The notes below the pieces were generated by a model. It was not told the DNA's origin. It did no database searches and was given only the letters and a program-made list of their open reading frames with translations. The position numbers and the translations under genes were made by a program. 64,000 bases of DNA from Paenibacillus piri (lineage in GTDB: Bacteria; Bacillota; Bacilli; Paenibacillales; NBRC-103111), in the NCBI RefSeq assembly GCF_004354045.1, contig NZ_SMRT01000007.1, forward strand, positions 124,001 through 188,000, written 5' to 3'. Shown here in pieces: positions 54,466-63,587 of the stretch (position 1 is its first letter; each line of letters opens with the position of its first letter).

Positions 54466-55719
54466 TTAAATAAATTCGCTCAACCAATTTTTAAACCGTT
54501 CCATAGCTGTAGGCTTCGTATCGCTGCCGGAGGCCGCAACCTTCTTGCCGGCTGACGGCTTCTTTATGCTGCTGGTCGTTTGCCTGGTAGCTTTCAGGTA
54601 CTTGCAAGCATATTGAATAATGCCCACTCCACTTGTATAAGAAGGGTCGCGTACGCCAATGAAATCAGGGACGGCAATTCTGACGGAGGCTGCCAGTTCC
54701 GCTTGCGCGACAGCCAGCATGCCCGGCATCGAAACCGTACCTCCCGTTAATACGTAACCGCCCGGAAGCTCCATGTAACCGAGACGCTGTACTTCCAAAC
54801 GAATCAAATGAAAAATTTCCTGCACGCGTGGCTCGACAATATTCGCCAAATCCACCTGTGAAAACTCCTTGTCCACATTGCTGCCGATCCGATTTACTTT
54901 AAAAACCTGGTCGGCCGCCGCATGCTCGATAACGGCGCAGCCGAATTTCAGCTTGATTTTCTCGGCGATATCAACCTGGGTACGGAGACCGATGGAAATA
55001 TCGTTCGTGATGTATTCTCCGCCTATAGGCAAGGTAGAGGTTGCAACCAGATTGTTCTGTTCGAATACGGCAATCGTCGTTTGACCCGCTCCGATATCAA
55101 CGAGTACGGTCCCGATCGCTTTCTCATCTTTCGACAAGCATAAATGACCGGAAGCCAATGACATCAGGATGAGGCCTGAAACCTTCACTCCCGCTTTTTC
55201 AACTACGCGAAGCAAATTATGTATGGACGTTTTCGCTCCGGTAATGATCGTGGCCTGAACTTCAAGGCGTACGCCGATCATGCTGCGGGGATCGTGGATT
55301 TCATCCAACCCGTCAACCAAGTACTGATTTGGCACTACGCCGATGATTTCGCGTTCTGGAGCCAAAGGAATCACCTTGGCGGCTTGTATTACACGTTCGA
55401 TGTCTTCGTCCCCGATTTCGCGGTCTCCGTTCGATACCGCCACAACACCGTGACTGGATTGCAAAGCGACGTGATTTCCGGAAATTCCGACGTAAACCTC
55501 TGCTATTTGAATACCTACCATCCGTTCTGCATGATCGATCGCGCTGCGAATGGACTGAACCGTCTGGTCGATATCGACAATAGCTCCTTTACGAATACCT
55601 TCCGAGTCGGCCGATCCAACTCCTATTATATTAATGGCGCCGTTAACGACTTCCCCAATAATAGCACGAACCTTGGATGTACCGATGTCCAAACTAACAA
55701 TGATGTCATTGCTGCTCAA
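54466..55719 (-). CDS. ftsA: Cell division protein FtsA
   Basis: Actin-like membrane tether of the Z-ring. 417 residues from TTG (LSSNDIIVSLDIGTSKVRAI), AGGAGG 10 bases upstream. Phosphate 1 motif VSLDIGTSKVRAIIGEV, phosphate 2 VLVDIGAGQTTIAVFEQNNL, adenosine motif GYVLTGGTVSMPGM, and a C-terminal amphipathic helix MERFKNWLSEFI for membrane binding after a Ser/Lys-rich linker. Between divIB and ftsZ. Confidence 0.97.
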   Translation of the reverse strand: MSSNDIIVSLDIGTSKVRAIIGEVVNGAINIIGVGSADSEGIRKGAIVDIDQTVQSIRSAIDHAERMVGIQIAEVYVGISGNHVALQSSHGVVAVSNGDREIGDEDIERVIQAAKVIPLAPEREIIGVVPNQYLVDGLDEIHDPRSMIGVRLEVQATIITGAKTSIHNLLRVVEKAGVKVSGLILMSLASGHLCLSKDEKAIGTVLVDIGAGQTTIAVFEQNNLVATSTLPIGGEYITNDISIGLRTQVDIAEKIKLKFGCAVIEHAAADQVFKVNRIGSNVDKEFSQVDLANIVEPRVQEIFHLIRLEVQRLGYMELPGGYVLTGGTVSMPGMLAVAQAELAASVRIAVPDFIGVRDPSYTSGVGIIQYACKYLKATRQTTSSIKKPSAGKKVAASGSDTKPTAMERFKNWLSEFI

Positions 55720-55903
55720 CCCGTGGCACCTCCTGTGACTTTAAAATAGATAAAGTGCTTAATAGAAATAAAAGCCTTTGTACATATTCAACATGATTGG
55801 GAATTTCCCTCTTTTTTTGAAAAGATTTTTCATCTTTTGGGAACAAAATATACATAGAACCAATTCTATCATTAATTTACATGATTGAGTAGTGTCAACA
55901 CTA

Positions 55904-56845
55904 TCAATTTCTCGAGTTTTCTTTTCCGGAGGGCTTATTTTCTTTCGCTGACGAAGATTTGGATGTATCCTTGGACGAATCTTTGGACGTATCCTTCTTT
56001 GGATCCTGCGCAGCGCCGCCTGTCGAGGAAGACTTCTTGTCCTGCGCGTTGTCTTTGCCCGCTGTGCCCTTGCCTGCGGCATCCTTGGATGATTTGGCAT
56101 CCTGCTCGAAAGGAGCATGAGTATCGGCTTCCAGCAGCCTTAACACGCCTGTGTTAATCTTGTTTTCTTTTAGATTGGCGATATACGAATCCAGGTACTT
56201 AAGCTTTTCCGGCAAATAACCTACCGTCGTTACGACTTCGTACTGGGACCGTGTGTACATTTTAATTTTATCCGGGTAAGATTCGGACGGCTCCGGCTTG
56301 ATTTCGGAAACATCCGTCAATAAGGAGGCTGGAATGTTTTCCAGAATGTGGCACAGTTTAATTTTCAAAGATTCGTTGTTGGCCCATCCCGACAAAATCG
56401 GCTTGTCCAGCACAAAGTTCATGTCGCTCGATACGCTCACTATGCTGCCATCCGCCAAAATCGCCTGCGGCTGATTGTTATCGCCGAACTGATAGGCAAC
56501 TTTCGGATATTCCATTACCTGAATGTGAATGACGCCGGGAAAATGCTTCGTCACGGTTGCGGATTCGACCATTTTCAGTGCATTCACCTTGTTTTCAATC
56601 GAAGAAGAAGATACGGAAAAAAAATGATCTCCGGCCTTGACCCCGGAAGCTTGTCCGATCGATTCAGGCGATAATAATTCCTGCCCGTCAACTTCAATCG
56701 AAGTAATTTTGCTGAAAGAAGACTGGAAGAACAACACACACAAGAGCGTTATGAAAAAAAGGATCAGAAACACAAGCAGCTTTTTGTTGCTGCGGCTTTT
56801 GGTCTTTGGCTTGTGAATGACGGGCAGTCTTTCTTCCGCTTGCAA
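55904..56845 (-). CDS. divIB: Cell division protein DivIB (FtsQ)
   Basis: Bitopic division protein. 313 residues from TTG (LQAEERLPVIHKPKTKSRSN), the only start with a good AGGAGGT. Cytoplasmic basic N-tail, one transmembrane helix (KLLVFLILFFITLLCVLFFQ), POTRA domain (ITSIEVDGQELLSPESIGQA, VKMVESATV-like LKMVESATVTKHFPGVIHIQ), and the beta domain (KIKMYTRSQYEVVTTVGYLP, LKYLDSYIANLKENKI). The last 65 residues are a very charged Lys/Ser/Asp/Gly tail with DTSKDSSKDTSKSSS repeats, longer than in B. subtilis. A large family-2 repeat array lies just before its ribosome site. Confidence 0.92.
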   Translation of the reverse strand: MQAEERLPVIHKPKTKSRSNKKLLVFLILFFITLLCVLFFQSSFSKITSIEVDGQELLSPESIGQASGVKAGDHFFSVSSSSIENKVNALKMVESATVTKHFPGVIHIQVMEYPKVAYQFGDNNQPQAILADGSIVSVSSDMNFVLDKPILSGWANNESLKIKLCHILENIPASLLTDVSEIKPEPSESYPDKIKMYTRSQYEVVTTVGYLPEKLKYLDSYIANLKENKINTGVLRLLEADTHAPFEQDAKSSKDAAGKGTAGKDNAQDKKSSSTGGAAQDPKKDTSKDSSKDTSKSSSAKENKPSGKENSRN

Positions 56846-56871
56846 GGGTGTACCTCCTAAAAGTTTTTGCG

Positions 56872-57150
56872 ATAGCAAAAACTAACTTCGTAAGCATCCG
56901 CCTGGCTTTCCGCATGGAAAGCCTACTTCGTAAGCAGTCGCTTAAGTTTTTGCGATAGCAAAAACTAACTTCGTAAGCATCCGCCTGGCTTTCCGCATGG
57001 AAAGCCTACTTCGTAAGCATCCGCTAAGTTTGCATTTAGCAAAACTGACTTCGTAACAGTCGCTTAAGTTTGCGACAGTAAAAAACTGAATTCGCAGCAT
57101 CCGCTTGCGTTCCGCATTGGCGAAACCGGAATCTTCCATATAGCTTGCTC
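56872..57150. repeat. Array of six to seven 40-42 bp hairpin repeats (family 2) upstream of divIB
   Basis: Units begin at about 56872, 56914, 56955, 56997, 57037 and 57077, with a decayed seventh to 57150. Hairpin arms differ between units (AGTTTTTGC/GCAAAAACT; GGCTTTCC/GGAAAGCC; AGTTTTGC-like), while the linker ACTTCGTAAGCATCCGC is constant. Units 1+2 and 3+4 are an 83-bp duplication. The first unit abuts the divIB ribosome site. Confidence 0.88.
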
Positions 57151-57407
57151 CGCAGGGAATTGCCGGGCGTTTTCTGTATCAGCATGCTTGGCTCTAGCCT
57201 TAAAAAACTTATTAAACTTATTAGCGACATTTGAAACAGGACATGCCGTTATCGCAAGGAGGACTATGTAAACCGCTAAACATCCCCTTCCGCAAAAGAA
57301 AAGGGATATTTCAGCGGCAGTGGTCATAAGGATGAATAGAGCTGGGCGATAGCCGGCCTCATTACTGAGGCAAATGGAATGATTGAATGTATGGACGTAT
57401 AATGGCT
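57151..57407. other. Gene-free stretch between divIB repeats and murA
   Basis: A reverse frame of 87 codons opens here (57064-57327) but has no ribosome site, runs into the repeat array, and has no recognisable domain. CGCAAAAGAAAAGGG suggests nothing known. No gene or clear terminator seen. Confidence 0.4.
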
Positions 57408-58676
57408 TTATTCTGTTGTAACCGGAGTGACGCGATGAATGTTGGCGCCTAAATGTGAAAGCATTTGTTCGATGCGGTCATAACCGCGGTCGATATGATG
57501 GATTTGTTCAATAATCGTCGTCCCTTGAGCTGCCAGGCCTGCAATAACCAGGGCGGCTCCGGCTCGTAAATCGGTAGCTTCCACGGTAGCTCCGTACAAT
57601 CTCGGAACCCCGCGAATAAACGCCGAGTTCAAATCAACCCGAATGTCAGCGCCCATGCGCGTAAGCTCATCCACATGCTTGAACCTGCCTTCAAACACGG
57701 TTTCCTTCAATATGCTGGCCCCATACGCCAGGGAGAGCAGCACCATCACCTGCGATTGCAAGTCCGTCGGAAACGACGGGTAAGGCGAAGTTACGATACG
57801 GTCGACCGATTTGGCCCTTGATAGTGAGCTTACGTTTATTATATCACCGTTAATTGCGATTTGAACACCCGCGCGCTTTAAAACATGAATGGCGGAGGTC
57901 AAATGGCTGGCACAAACATCCTCCAGCGTAATATTGCCCCGCGTAACCGCTGCGGCGATCATCATCGTACCTGCCACGATGCGGTCGGGAATGATACGGT
58001 AAGTACACGGAGTTAGAGTCGACACGCCTTTAATCGTAATCGTATCGGTTCCCGCTCCTATTATTTTGGCTCCCATCGAATTCAGGAAATTTTGCAAGTC
58101 TTGTATTTCCGGCTCTCTGGCTGCATTAGAAATGGTGGTAAAGCCTTGCGCCATCGCAGCGGCCATCATAATATTTTCCGTGGCGCCTACACTCGGAAAA
58201 TCAAGGACGATTTCGGTTCCGACCAGCTTCGGCGCCGTGCATACAATCATGTTGCCGGTCTCTTCGATGTGCGCTCCCAGAGCCGATAGCCCTTTTAAAT
58301 GCAAATCTATCTTTCTCTCGCCAATCGCGCACCCGCCCGGCTGATAGACTTGAACCTTGCCGAAACGTGCCAGCAGCGGCCCCATCAAAAAGATCGACGA
58401 TCTCATCTGACTCATCTGATCTTCCGGGATGTGATGCGAGTGCGCTGTCGACGTATTGACGGTTACCGTTTCGCCAACATGCCCGGTGCGGCAGCCCAGT
58501 GCCTGAAGAATGTTCAGCATCACCTGGATGTCCGACAGATTGGGCACGTTTTGAATGTGGACCGTGCCTTCCGCCATCATTGCGGCCGCCATTATAGGCA
58601 GCGCCGCATTTTTCGCTCCGTGAATCTTGATGGCTCCCGATAGAGGTCTCCCGCCCTCGATAACCAACTTTTCCAA
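57408..58676 (-). CDS. murA: UDP-N-acetylglucosamine 1-carboxyvinyltransferase
   Basis: First committed step of peptidoglycan synthesis. 422 residues from TTG (LEKLVIEGGRPLSGAIKIHG), GGAGGTGG upstream. The catalytic Cys is in VYQPGGCAIGERKIDLHLKG, the fosfomycin target residue. Other motifs: GAKNAALPIMAAAMMAEGTV, FPSVGATENIMMAAAMAQGF, and the C-terminal IHHIDRGYDRIEQMLSHLGA. It lies between murB and divIB in the division/wall cluster, unlike the position in E. coli. Confidence 0.97.
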   Translation of the reverse strand: MEKLVIEGGRPLSGAIKIHGAKNAALPIMAAAMMAEGTVHIQNVPNLSDIQVMLNILQALGCRTGHVGETVTVNTSTAHSHHIPEDQMSQMRSSIFLMGPLLARFGKVQVYQPGGCAIGERKIDLHLKGLSALGAHIEETGNMIVCTAPKLVGTEIVLDFPSVGATENIMMAAAMAQGFTTISNAAREPEIQDLQNFLNSMGAKIIGAGTDTITIKGVSTLTPCTYRIIPDRIVAGTMMIAAAVTRGNITLEDVCASHLTSAIHVLKRAGVQIAINGDIINVSSLSRAKSVDRIVTSPYPSFPTDLQSQVMVLLSLAYGASILKETVFEGRFKHVDELTRMGADIRVDLNSAFIRGVPRLYGATVEATDLRAGAALVIAGLAAQGTTIIEQIHHIDRGYDRIEQMLSHLGANIHRVTPVTTE

Positions 58677-58691
58677 AGTCCCACCTCCGAT

Positions 58692-59597
58692 TTACCGCTC
58701 CCCTACTACCAATACTTCCGTTACCAGTGTAACGCCATAGGTTTCAGCTATGGTGCGCTGCACTTTTGCGATGAGGGTGAGCACGTCATGAGCTGTCGCT
58801 TTCCCGGTGTTGACAATGAAATTAGCATGCAGCGGCGAAACCTCCGCACCTCCGACTCTGCAGCCTTTTAGACCGGCCTCTTCAATCAGCTTTGCGGCGA
58901 AATGTCCTTCCGGGTTGCGGAATACACTTCCCGCGCAGGCCAATGGCAGTGGCTGGGTACGCAAACGCCTGTCTTTGTACGATGCCATGGCTCCGGCAAT
59001 TTCTTTACGGTCGCCGAACTGCAGCTGAAAGACCGCTTCCGTAACGATACCGGGCTGCCGCTGCAAAAGGGAATGTCTATAAGCATATTCAAAATCGGCT
59101 TGCTGCATGGTCACTAATTCACCTGTCGGGAGCAACACTTCTGCTCGTTTGAGTATGCGTGACACATCTGACCCGTGAGCTCCGGCGTTCATGTAAATGG
59201 CGCCTCCCACCGTTCCCGGTATGCCTCCGGCGAACTCCAATCCGGTCAATCCCTCCTTGCCGGCCATGACGGATAGCTTAATAAACGAATAAGCCCCTCC
59301 GGCAATGACCGTGTCGCCTTCAAACCGGAGCGTTTCCAATGCGGAACCGAGCTTGATGACAACGCCGCGGATCCCCTTGTCGGCGACCAGCGTGTTCGAA
59401 CCGCGCCCCAGTACGATCCAGGGAACCGAATGCCGGTACAAAAGCTTGACGGCATCGACCAATTGAGCTTTGGACTCGGGAGTCAGCAGCACATCGGCCG
59501 GCCCTCCGATCTTCCAAGTCGTATGAGGCGCTAACGGCTCATTCAATAAACATTCGCCGAATGAACCGCTTTGCAATTGTGAAATGACCTGTTGCAT
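58692..59597 (-). CDS. murB: UDP-N-acetylenolpyruvoylglucosamine reductase
   Basis: FAD enzyme that reduces the enolpyruvyl ether to UDP-MurNAc. 301 residues, type IIa (no extra Tyr loop). FAD-binding segments are TTWKIGGPADVLLTPESKAQ, GRGSNTLVADKGIRGVVIKL, and GLEFAGGIPGTVGGAIYMNA; the catalytic Ser/Glu are in AGSVFRNPEGHFAAKLIEEA and VSPLHANFIVNTG. ATG after AAGGAGG. 15 bp upstream of murA. Confidence 0.97.
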   Translation of the reverse strand: MQQVISQLQSGSFGECLLNEPLAPHTTWKIGGPADVLLTPESKAQLVDAVKLLYRHSVPWIVLGRGSNTLVADKGIRGVVIKLGSALETLRFEGDTVIAGGAYSFIKLSVMAGKEGLTGLEFAGGIPGTVGGAIYMNAGAHGSDVSRILKRAEVLLPTGELVTMQQADFEYAYRHSLLQRQPGIVTEAVFQLQFGDRKEIAGAMASYKDRRLRTQPLPLACAGSVFRNPEGHFAAKLIEEAGLKGCRVGGAEVSPLHANFIVNTGKATAHDVLTLIAKVQRTIAETYGVTLVTEVLVVGER

Positions 59598-59905
59598 GGG
59601 AAACCTCCTTCACAGAACCTTCAGGCTCCGGCAACGGCGCGAGGCCGAAACCGATTCGGGCAAATACCGGCACGGGAGCGCGGAGTCAACCGCTGTCTTT
59701 CGTCCCCCCGCATCCGTCTCCTGCCGCTTCTCAGGGTGTCTGTCACGGTTATAGTGTAGTGTATGTAAAATCGGATAGAGTGTGACAATAGCCTATTTAC
59801 GGTTCGCAAAAAGTGCCGTATGTATCGTAAATCCGGCAATGCGCGCCGGCAAAGGACCCGCCCTCTCCGCTGCTTCTTCGCCGTCGTTAGTTCCGTTCAA
59901 ATTAT
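59598..59905. other. Gene-free 308-bp region between murB and murG
   Basis: No frame accepted. It is GC-rich near the middle-left and AT-richer around 59750-59800, where the reverse strand reads TTGTCACACTC...ACTATAAC, a possible promoter for murB-murA. No terminator, riboswitch or repeat is recognised. Confidence 0.4.
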
Positions 59906-60970
59906 TTACAAGCTGCTCTCTTGAATCAATTGGATGATCAAATCCGACGCATGGGTCTGTTCGGTCGTCCGGATCCGCTCCACCATCTGCTCACGACGTT
60001 CGTACACCGCGTCGATGCCTGCCGTCAAGGATGCGCCCGTCAGCTCTTCCTCGAAAAGGACTTGCGCATATCCTTGCTTTTGAAACGAGTCGGCATTGAG
60101 CAGCTGATCGCCGCGGCTTGCCTGACGCGTCAGCGGAATAAGCAGCATCGGCTTGCGGAGCGCCAGAAACTCGAAAATCGACGTCGCACCCGCACGGGAA
60201 ACGACCAGCTCCGTCATCGCCAATATGTCGGGCAGCTCCTCATTGATATATTCGAACTGCTTGTAGCCGCGTTTTTTGGCATAAGCCGCGTCGGTCTGCC
60301 CTTTGCCGCATATGTGGACGATCTGATACTTTTCTAGCAACCTATCTAGCGATTCGCGGACGGCGCCGTTTATTTTTTGCGCGCCCAAGCTGCCCCCCAT
60401 GACGAGAAGCACCGGCTTCTGCTTATGAAAGTCGCATAAATCGTAACCGCGAAGCGCTTTGCCCTGCATGAGCTGCTCGCGGATGGGCAGTCCCGTGCAG
60501 ACGCCCTTGCCGCCCTTGATATACTTCAGCGACTCGGGAAAATTGACGCAAATGCGCGTCACAAACGGAAGCGAAATTTTGTTTGCCAAGCCGGGCGTAA
60601 TATCCGACTCGTGGCTGATCACGGGAATCCGGTTCAGCCAGCTGGCCACAATGACCGGTACGGATACGAAGCCGCCCTTGGAAAAGACGATCGCCGGCTT
60701 CAGCTTCCGCAGCAGCATATACGCCTCACCGACTCCTTTCACAACCTTGAACGGATCTTTCACATTTTTCAAATCGAAATACCGGCGCAGCTTGCCCGAA
60801 GAAATATGGTAAAAAGGAATGTCGGTGTGACCGATAATATCGTTCTCAATCCCGTCCCTGGAACCGATATATTGAACGTGCCAGCCGAGACGACGCAGCT
60901 TCGCAATGAGCGCCAAATTGGGTGTCACATGACCTGCCGAGCCGCCCCCCGTAAAAACGATGGTCTTCAA
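59906..60970 (-). CDS. murG: UDP-GlcNAc : lipid I GlcNAc-transferase MurG
   Basis: Makes lipid II at the inner membrane face. 354 residues from TTG (LKTIVFTGGGSAGHVTPNLA), with GGAGGTGA 6-8 bases upstream. GT-B fold: N-terminal GGGSAGHVTPNLALIAKLRR, HISSGKLRRYFDLKNV, the second-domain VLLVMGGSLGAQKINGAVRE, and the UDP-binding ELVVSRAGATSIFEFLALRK plus RQASRGDQLLNADSFQKQG. This resembles the longer Paenibacillus/B. subtilis type. Between spoVE and murB. Confidence 0.97.
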   Translation of the reverse strand: MKTIVFTGGGSAGHVTPNLALIAKLRRLGWHVQYIGSRDGIENDIIGHTDIPFYHISSGKLRRYFDLKNVKDPFKVVKGVGEAYMLLRKLKPAIVFSKGGFVSVPVIVASWLNRIPVISHESDITPGLANKISLPFVTRICVNFPESLKYIKGGKGVCTGLPIREQLMQGKALRGYDLCDFHKQKPVLLVMGGSLGAQKINGAVRESLDRLLEKYQIVHICGKGQTDAAYAKKRGYKQFEYINEELPDILAMTELVVSRAGATSIFEFLALRKPMLLIPLTRQASRGDQLLNADSFQKQGYAQVLFEEELTGASLTAGIDAVYERREQMVERIRTTEQTHASDLIIQLIQESSL

Positions 60971-61007
60971 ATCTATCACCTCCGTCCAGCCGCGCAGCAA
61001 GAAACAA

Positions 61008-62105
61008 TCATCTTGAATAGCGGGAAATATTTAATAGAATGCCGAGCGAGGTCAGCATAAGCGTCAAAGACGAACCGCCCGCGCTAATAAGCGGCAGCGT
61101 AATGCCGGTAATCGGGAACATCCCGATGACTACGCCGATATTTATAACCACCTGAACGGCAATCATACCGACAATACCTGTGGCCAGCAGGCTTCCGAAT
61201 GTATCCGGCGCCGTAATTGCCGTGCGTATCCCGCGCCAGACGAGCAGCATAAACAAGATAAGAACGAAAGTTCCGCCTATAAACCCCAGCTCCTCTGCAA
61301 TGATCGAGAATATGAAATCGGTTTGCGGCTCGGGGAGGTAGTTGTACTTTTGACGGCTCATGCCGAGTCCTAGGCCGACCAGGCCGCCTGGTCCAATCGC
61401 ATAAAGCGACTGGATGATCTGATAGCCGGTATCGAGTGGATCCTGCCACGGATCAAGAAACGAGGTAATCCGCTTTAACCGGTATGGCGCGGCGATAATA
61501 AGCCCGACAAATCCGGCGAGCCCTACCATGGCGAGATAAGACAAATGAAGCAAACGGGCGCCGGATGTATAAATAATAAGCAGCGCCGCTCCGACAAGCA
61601 CGACTCCCGTCCCCAAATCCGGCTGAAGCATGATCAGCCCGAACGCAGAGGCAACAAGGCCGAGCGGCGGCAGCAACCCTTTGGTAAATAATGTGATTTT
61701 GTTCTGCTGTTCGGACAACAGCTTGGACAAATATAAAATCATGCCGATCTTCATAAATTCGGACGGCTGTACGCCGAAGGAGCCGATGCCGAGCCAGCTG
61801 CGCGCGCCGCCGCGAATAACCCCGATGCCCGGAATGAGTACCGCAGCCAATAAAATGAAGCAGACGATCAGGGCGATTTTGGCATATTTTTTCCATATTA
61901 AGTAATCGACGTTCATCGTGAAAATCATCGCTGCGACGCCGAGAACGGCAAACAAAAGCTGTCTTTTCAAATAGTAATAGTAATCGCCAAATTCATGAAA
62001 AGCGAGCACCGCACTGGCGCTGTACACCATCACGACGCCGATGACCAGCAGCATCAGCGTGCATATCAACATCGTTGCATCCGGAGCAGACCGTGCTTTT
62101 CCCAT
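61008..62105 (-). CDS. spoVE: SEDS-family glycosyltransferase SpoVE/FtsW
   Basis: Ten-transmembrane lipid II polymerase; the position between murD and murG is that of SpoVE in sporulating Bacillales (cortex peptidoglycan). 365 residues from MGKARSAPDATMLICTLMLL; GAGGTGG is 6 bases upstream. SEDS features: GGARSWLGIGSFGVQPSEFM, MLQPDLGTGVVLVGAALLII, and the signature YQIIQSLYAIGPGGLVGLGLG...FIFSIIAEELGFIGG, with INIGVVIGMFPITGITLPLI at the end. It could serve as FtsW if no other copy exists; sequence alone cannot separate the two. Confidence 0.93.
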   Translation of the reverse strand: MGKARSAPDATMLICTLMLLVIGVVMVYSASAVLAFHEFGDYYYYLKRQLLFAVLGVAAMIFTMNVDYLIWKKYAKIALIVCFILLAAVLIPGIGVIRGGARSWLGIGSFGVQPSEFMKIGMILYLSKLLSEQQNKITLFTKGLLPPLGLVASAFGLIMLQPDLGTGVVLVGAALLIIYTSGARLLHLSYLAMVGLAGFVGLIIAAPYRLKRITSFLDPWQDPLDTGYQIIQSLYAIGPGGLVGLGLGMSRQKYNYLPEPQTDFIFSIIAEELGFIGGTFVLILFMLLVWRGIRTAITAPDTFGSLLATGIVGMIAVQVVINIGVVIGMFPITGITLPLISAGGSSLTLMLTSLGILLNISRYSR

Positions 62106-62159
62106 ACATGCCACCTCAACCTTATAAAAATGGTAGGGGCAGGCTTGTATCCCCCCCTT

Positions 62160-63584
62160 TTACAGGTTATGCACGGACTGCCTAAACATTCTTCCCCTTT
62201 CCTCGTAGGAAGGAAACATGTCCCAGCTGGCGCATGCCGGCGAGAGGAGCACAATATCTCCGGCTTCGGCCATAGCCATCGCTTCGCGAACCGCCGTATC
62301 GACCGTATCCTGCACATTGTTAGCAGTATCGACCGATTTCACAAGACTCATGCCTGCCAAAGCGGCGACATGGGTAATTTTCTGCTTCGTTTCCCCGATG
62401 GCGACTAGGCCTTTCACGCGATCTTGGAAAACCGGCAGCAGCTCCATATAATCCGAGCCCCGATCCAATCCTCCCGCAATGAGAATAATGCCCTGCCGCT
62501 CGAACGATTCGATCGTTTTGATCGTCGCCGTAGCGTTGGTCGCCTTCGAATTATTGTAAAACTGTACGCTGTCCTTTGTGGCGACATACTCCAGCCGGTG
62601 CTCTACCCCGCGGAATTCGCGGAGCACTCCGGCAATGACATCCAGCGAAACGCCGGCCGTAAACGCCGCGCAGACGGCCGCCAGTGCGTTCTCGATATTA
62701 AAGCTGCCAGGAATGCCCAGCTCTGCAACTGTCAGAACAGGATGCAGGACGCCTTGTTTGTCCCGGTATACAATTCGCCGATCGGCTGCAGAAACGCCGG
62801 GAGCGTTCATGGAAGGCTGCACAAACATACCGTACGCCAGCTCCTCCTTAATCGAGAAAGGCAGTACCGACGCCTTCACTTCGCCGGCAAGCCGCCGGCA
62901 AACGGGGGCATCCCAGTTCAACACCGCTGTATCCTCCGCCGTTTGGCTGGCGAACAGCTTCGCCTTGGAGTCTATGTAATCGTCCATCGTCCCATGGTAG
63001 TCCAGATGAGTTTCATATACATTCAGCAGGCACGCCACCTTGGGCCGGAAATCGCGCGTGCCTTTCAATTGAAAGCTGCTGAGCTCAACCACCATCGTAT
63101 TCTCCGGTCCGGCTTCCAAAGCCGCTTCCGTCAGCGCACGACCGATATTGCCGGCTACAATCGGCTGCTTGTTCGCAGCATCCAGCATCAAGCCGATCCA
63201 TGTGGTGGTGGTCGTTTTGCCGTTAGAGCCCGTAACGCAGATCATCGGAGCCCGGCAGACGTGATAAGCGACCTCCACCTCGGTTACAACCTCGATGTTT
63301 AATTGCCGCGCGCGTTCCACCGGTTCCACGGTGTACGGGATGCCGGGATTTTTGACGACAAGCTTTACATCCTCGTGTATGATGCCGGGCGGATGACCGC
63401 CGCAAATAACAGAAATACCCAGAGCCGTCAATGGTTCGGCTTCAGGGCATTGGTCCAGCTCTTTTTTATCGTTGACGGTCACTTTCGCGCCGTATTCATG
63501 GAACAGCTTCGCTACAGCCACGCCGCTGCGCGCCAATCCCAGAATGACGACATGTTCGTTTCTGTACGTCCGGGGATGCTTCAT
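62160..63584 (-). CDS. murD: UDP-N-acetylmuramoylalanine-D-glutamate ligase
   Basis: Adds D-glutamate to UDP-MurNAc-L-Ala. 474 residues, Mur ligase family. N-terminal HVVILGLARSGVAVAKLFHE, ATP loop ICVTGSNGKTTTTTWIGLML near residue 115, VVELSSFQLKGTRDFRP, VYETHLDYHGTMDDYIDSKA, and the C-terminal NNSKATNATATIKTIESFER. The ATG's ribosome site GAGGTG lies inside the end of mraY. Followed by a 54-bp gap and spoVE. Confidence 0.97.
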   Translation of the reverse strand: MKHPRTYRNEHVVILGLARSGVAVAKLFHEYGAKVTVNDKKELDQCPEAEPLTALGISVICGGHPPGIIHEDVKLVVKNPGIPYTVEPVERARQLNIEVVTEVEVAYHVCRAPMICVTGSNGKTTTTTWIGLMLDAANKQPIVAGNIGRALTEAALEAGPENTMVVELSSFQLKGTRDFRPKVACLLNVYETHLDYHGTMDDYIDSKAKLFASQTAEDTAVLNWDAPVCRRLAGEVKASVLPFSIKEELAYGMFVQPSMNAPGVSAADRRIVYRDKQGVLHPVLTVAELGIPGSFNIENALAAVCAAFTAGVSLDVIAGVLREFRGVEHRLEYVATKDSVQFYNNSKATNATATIKTIESFERQGIILIAGGLDRGSDYMELLPVFQDRVKGLVAIGETKQKITHVAALAGMSLVKSVDTANNVQDTVDTAVREAMAMAEAGDIVLLSPACASWDMFPSYEERGRMFRQSVHNL

Positions 63585-63587
63585 TGT

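Noticed and set aside
55720..55903. ftsA promoter TTGACA at 55893-55898 (reverse)
   Set aside because: A perfect -35 exists, but at 16-18 bases no acceptable -10 is present (TTAATG or TAATGA).
57064..57327. 87-codon reverse frame between divIB and murA
   Set aside because: No ribosome site, ends in the decayed repeat units, and no recognisable domain; the hydrophobic start is not enough.
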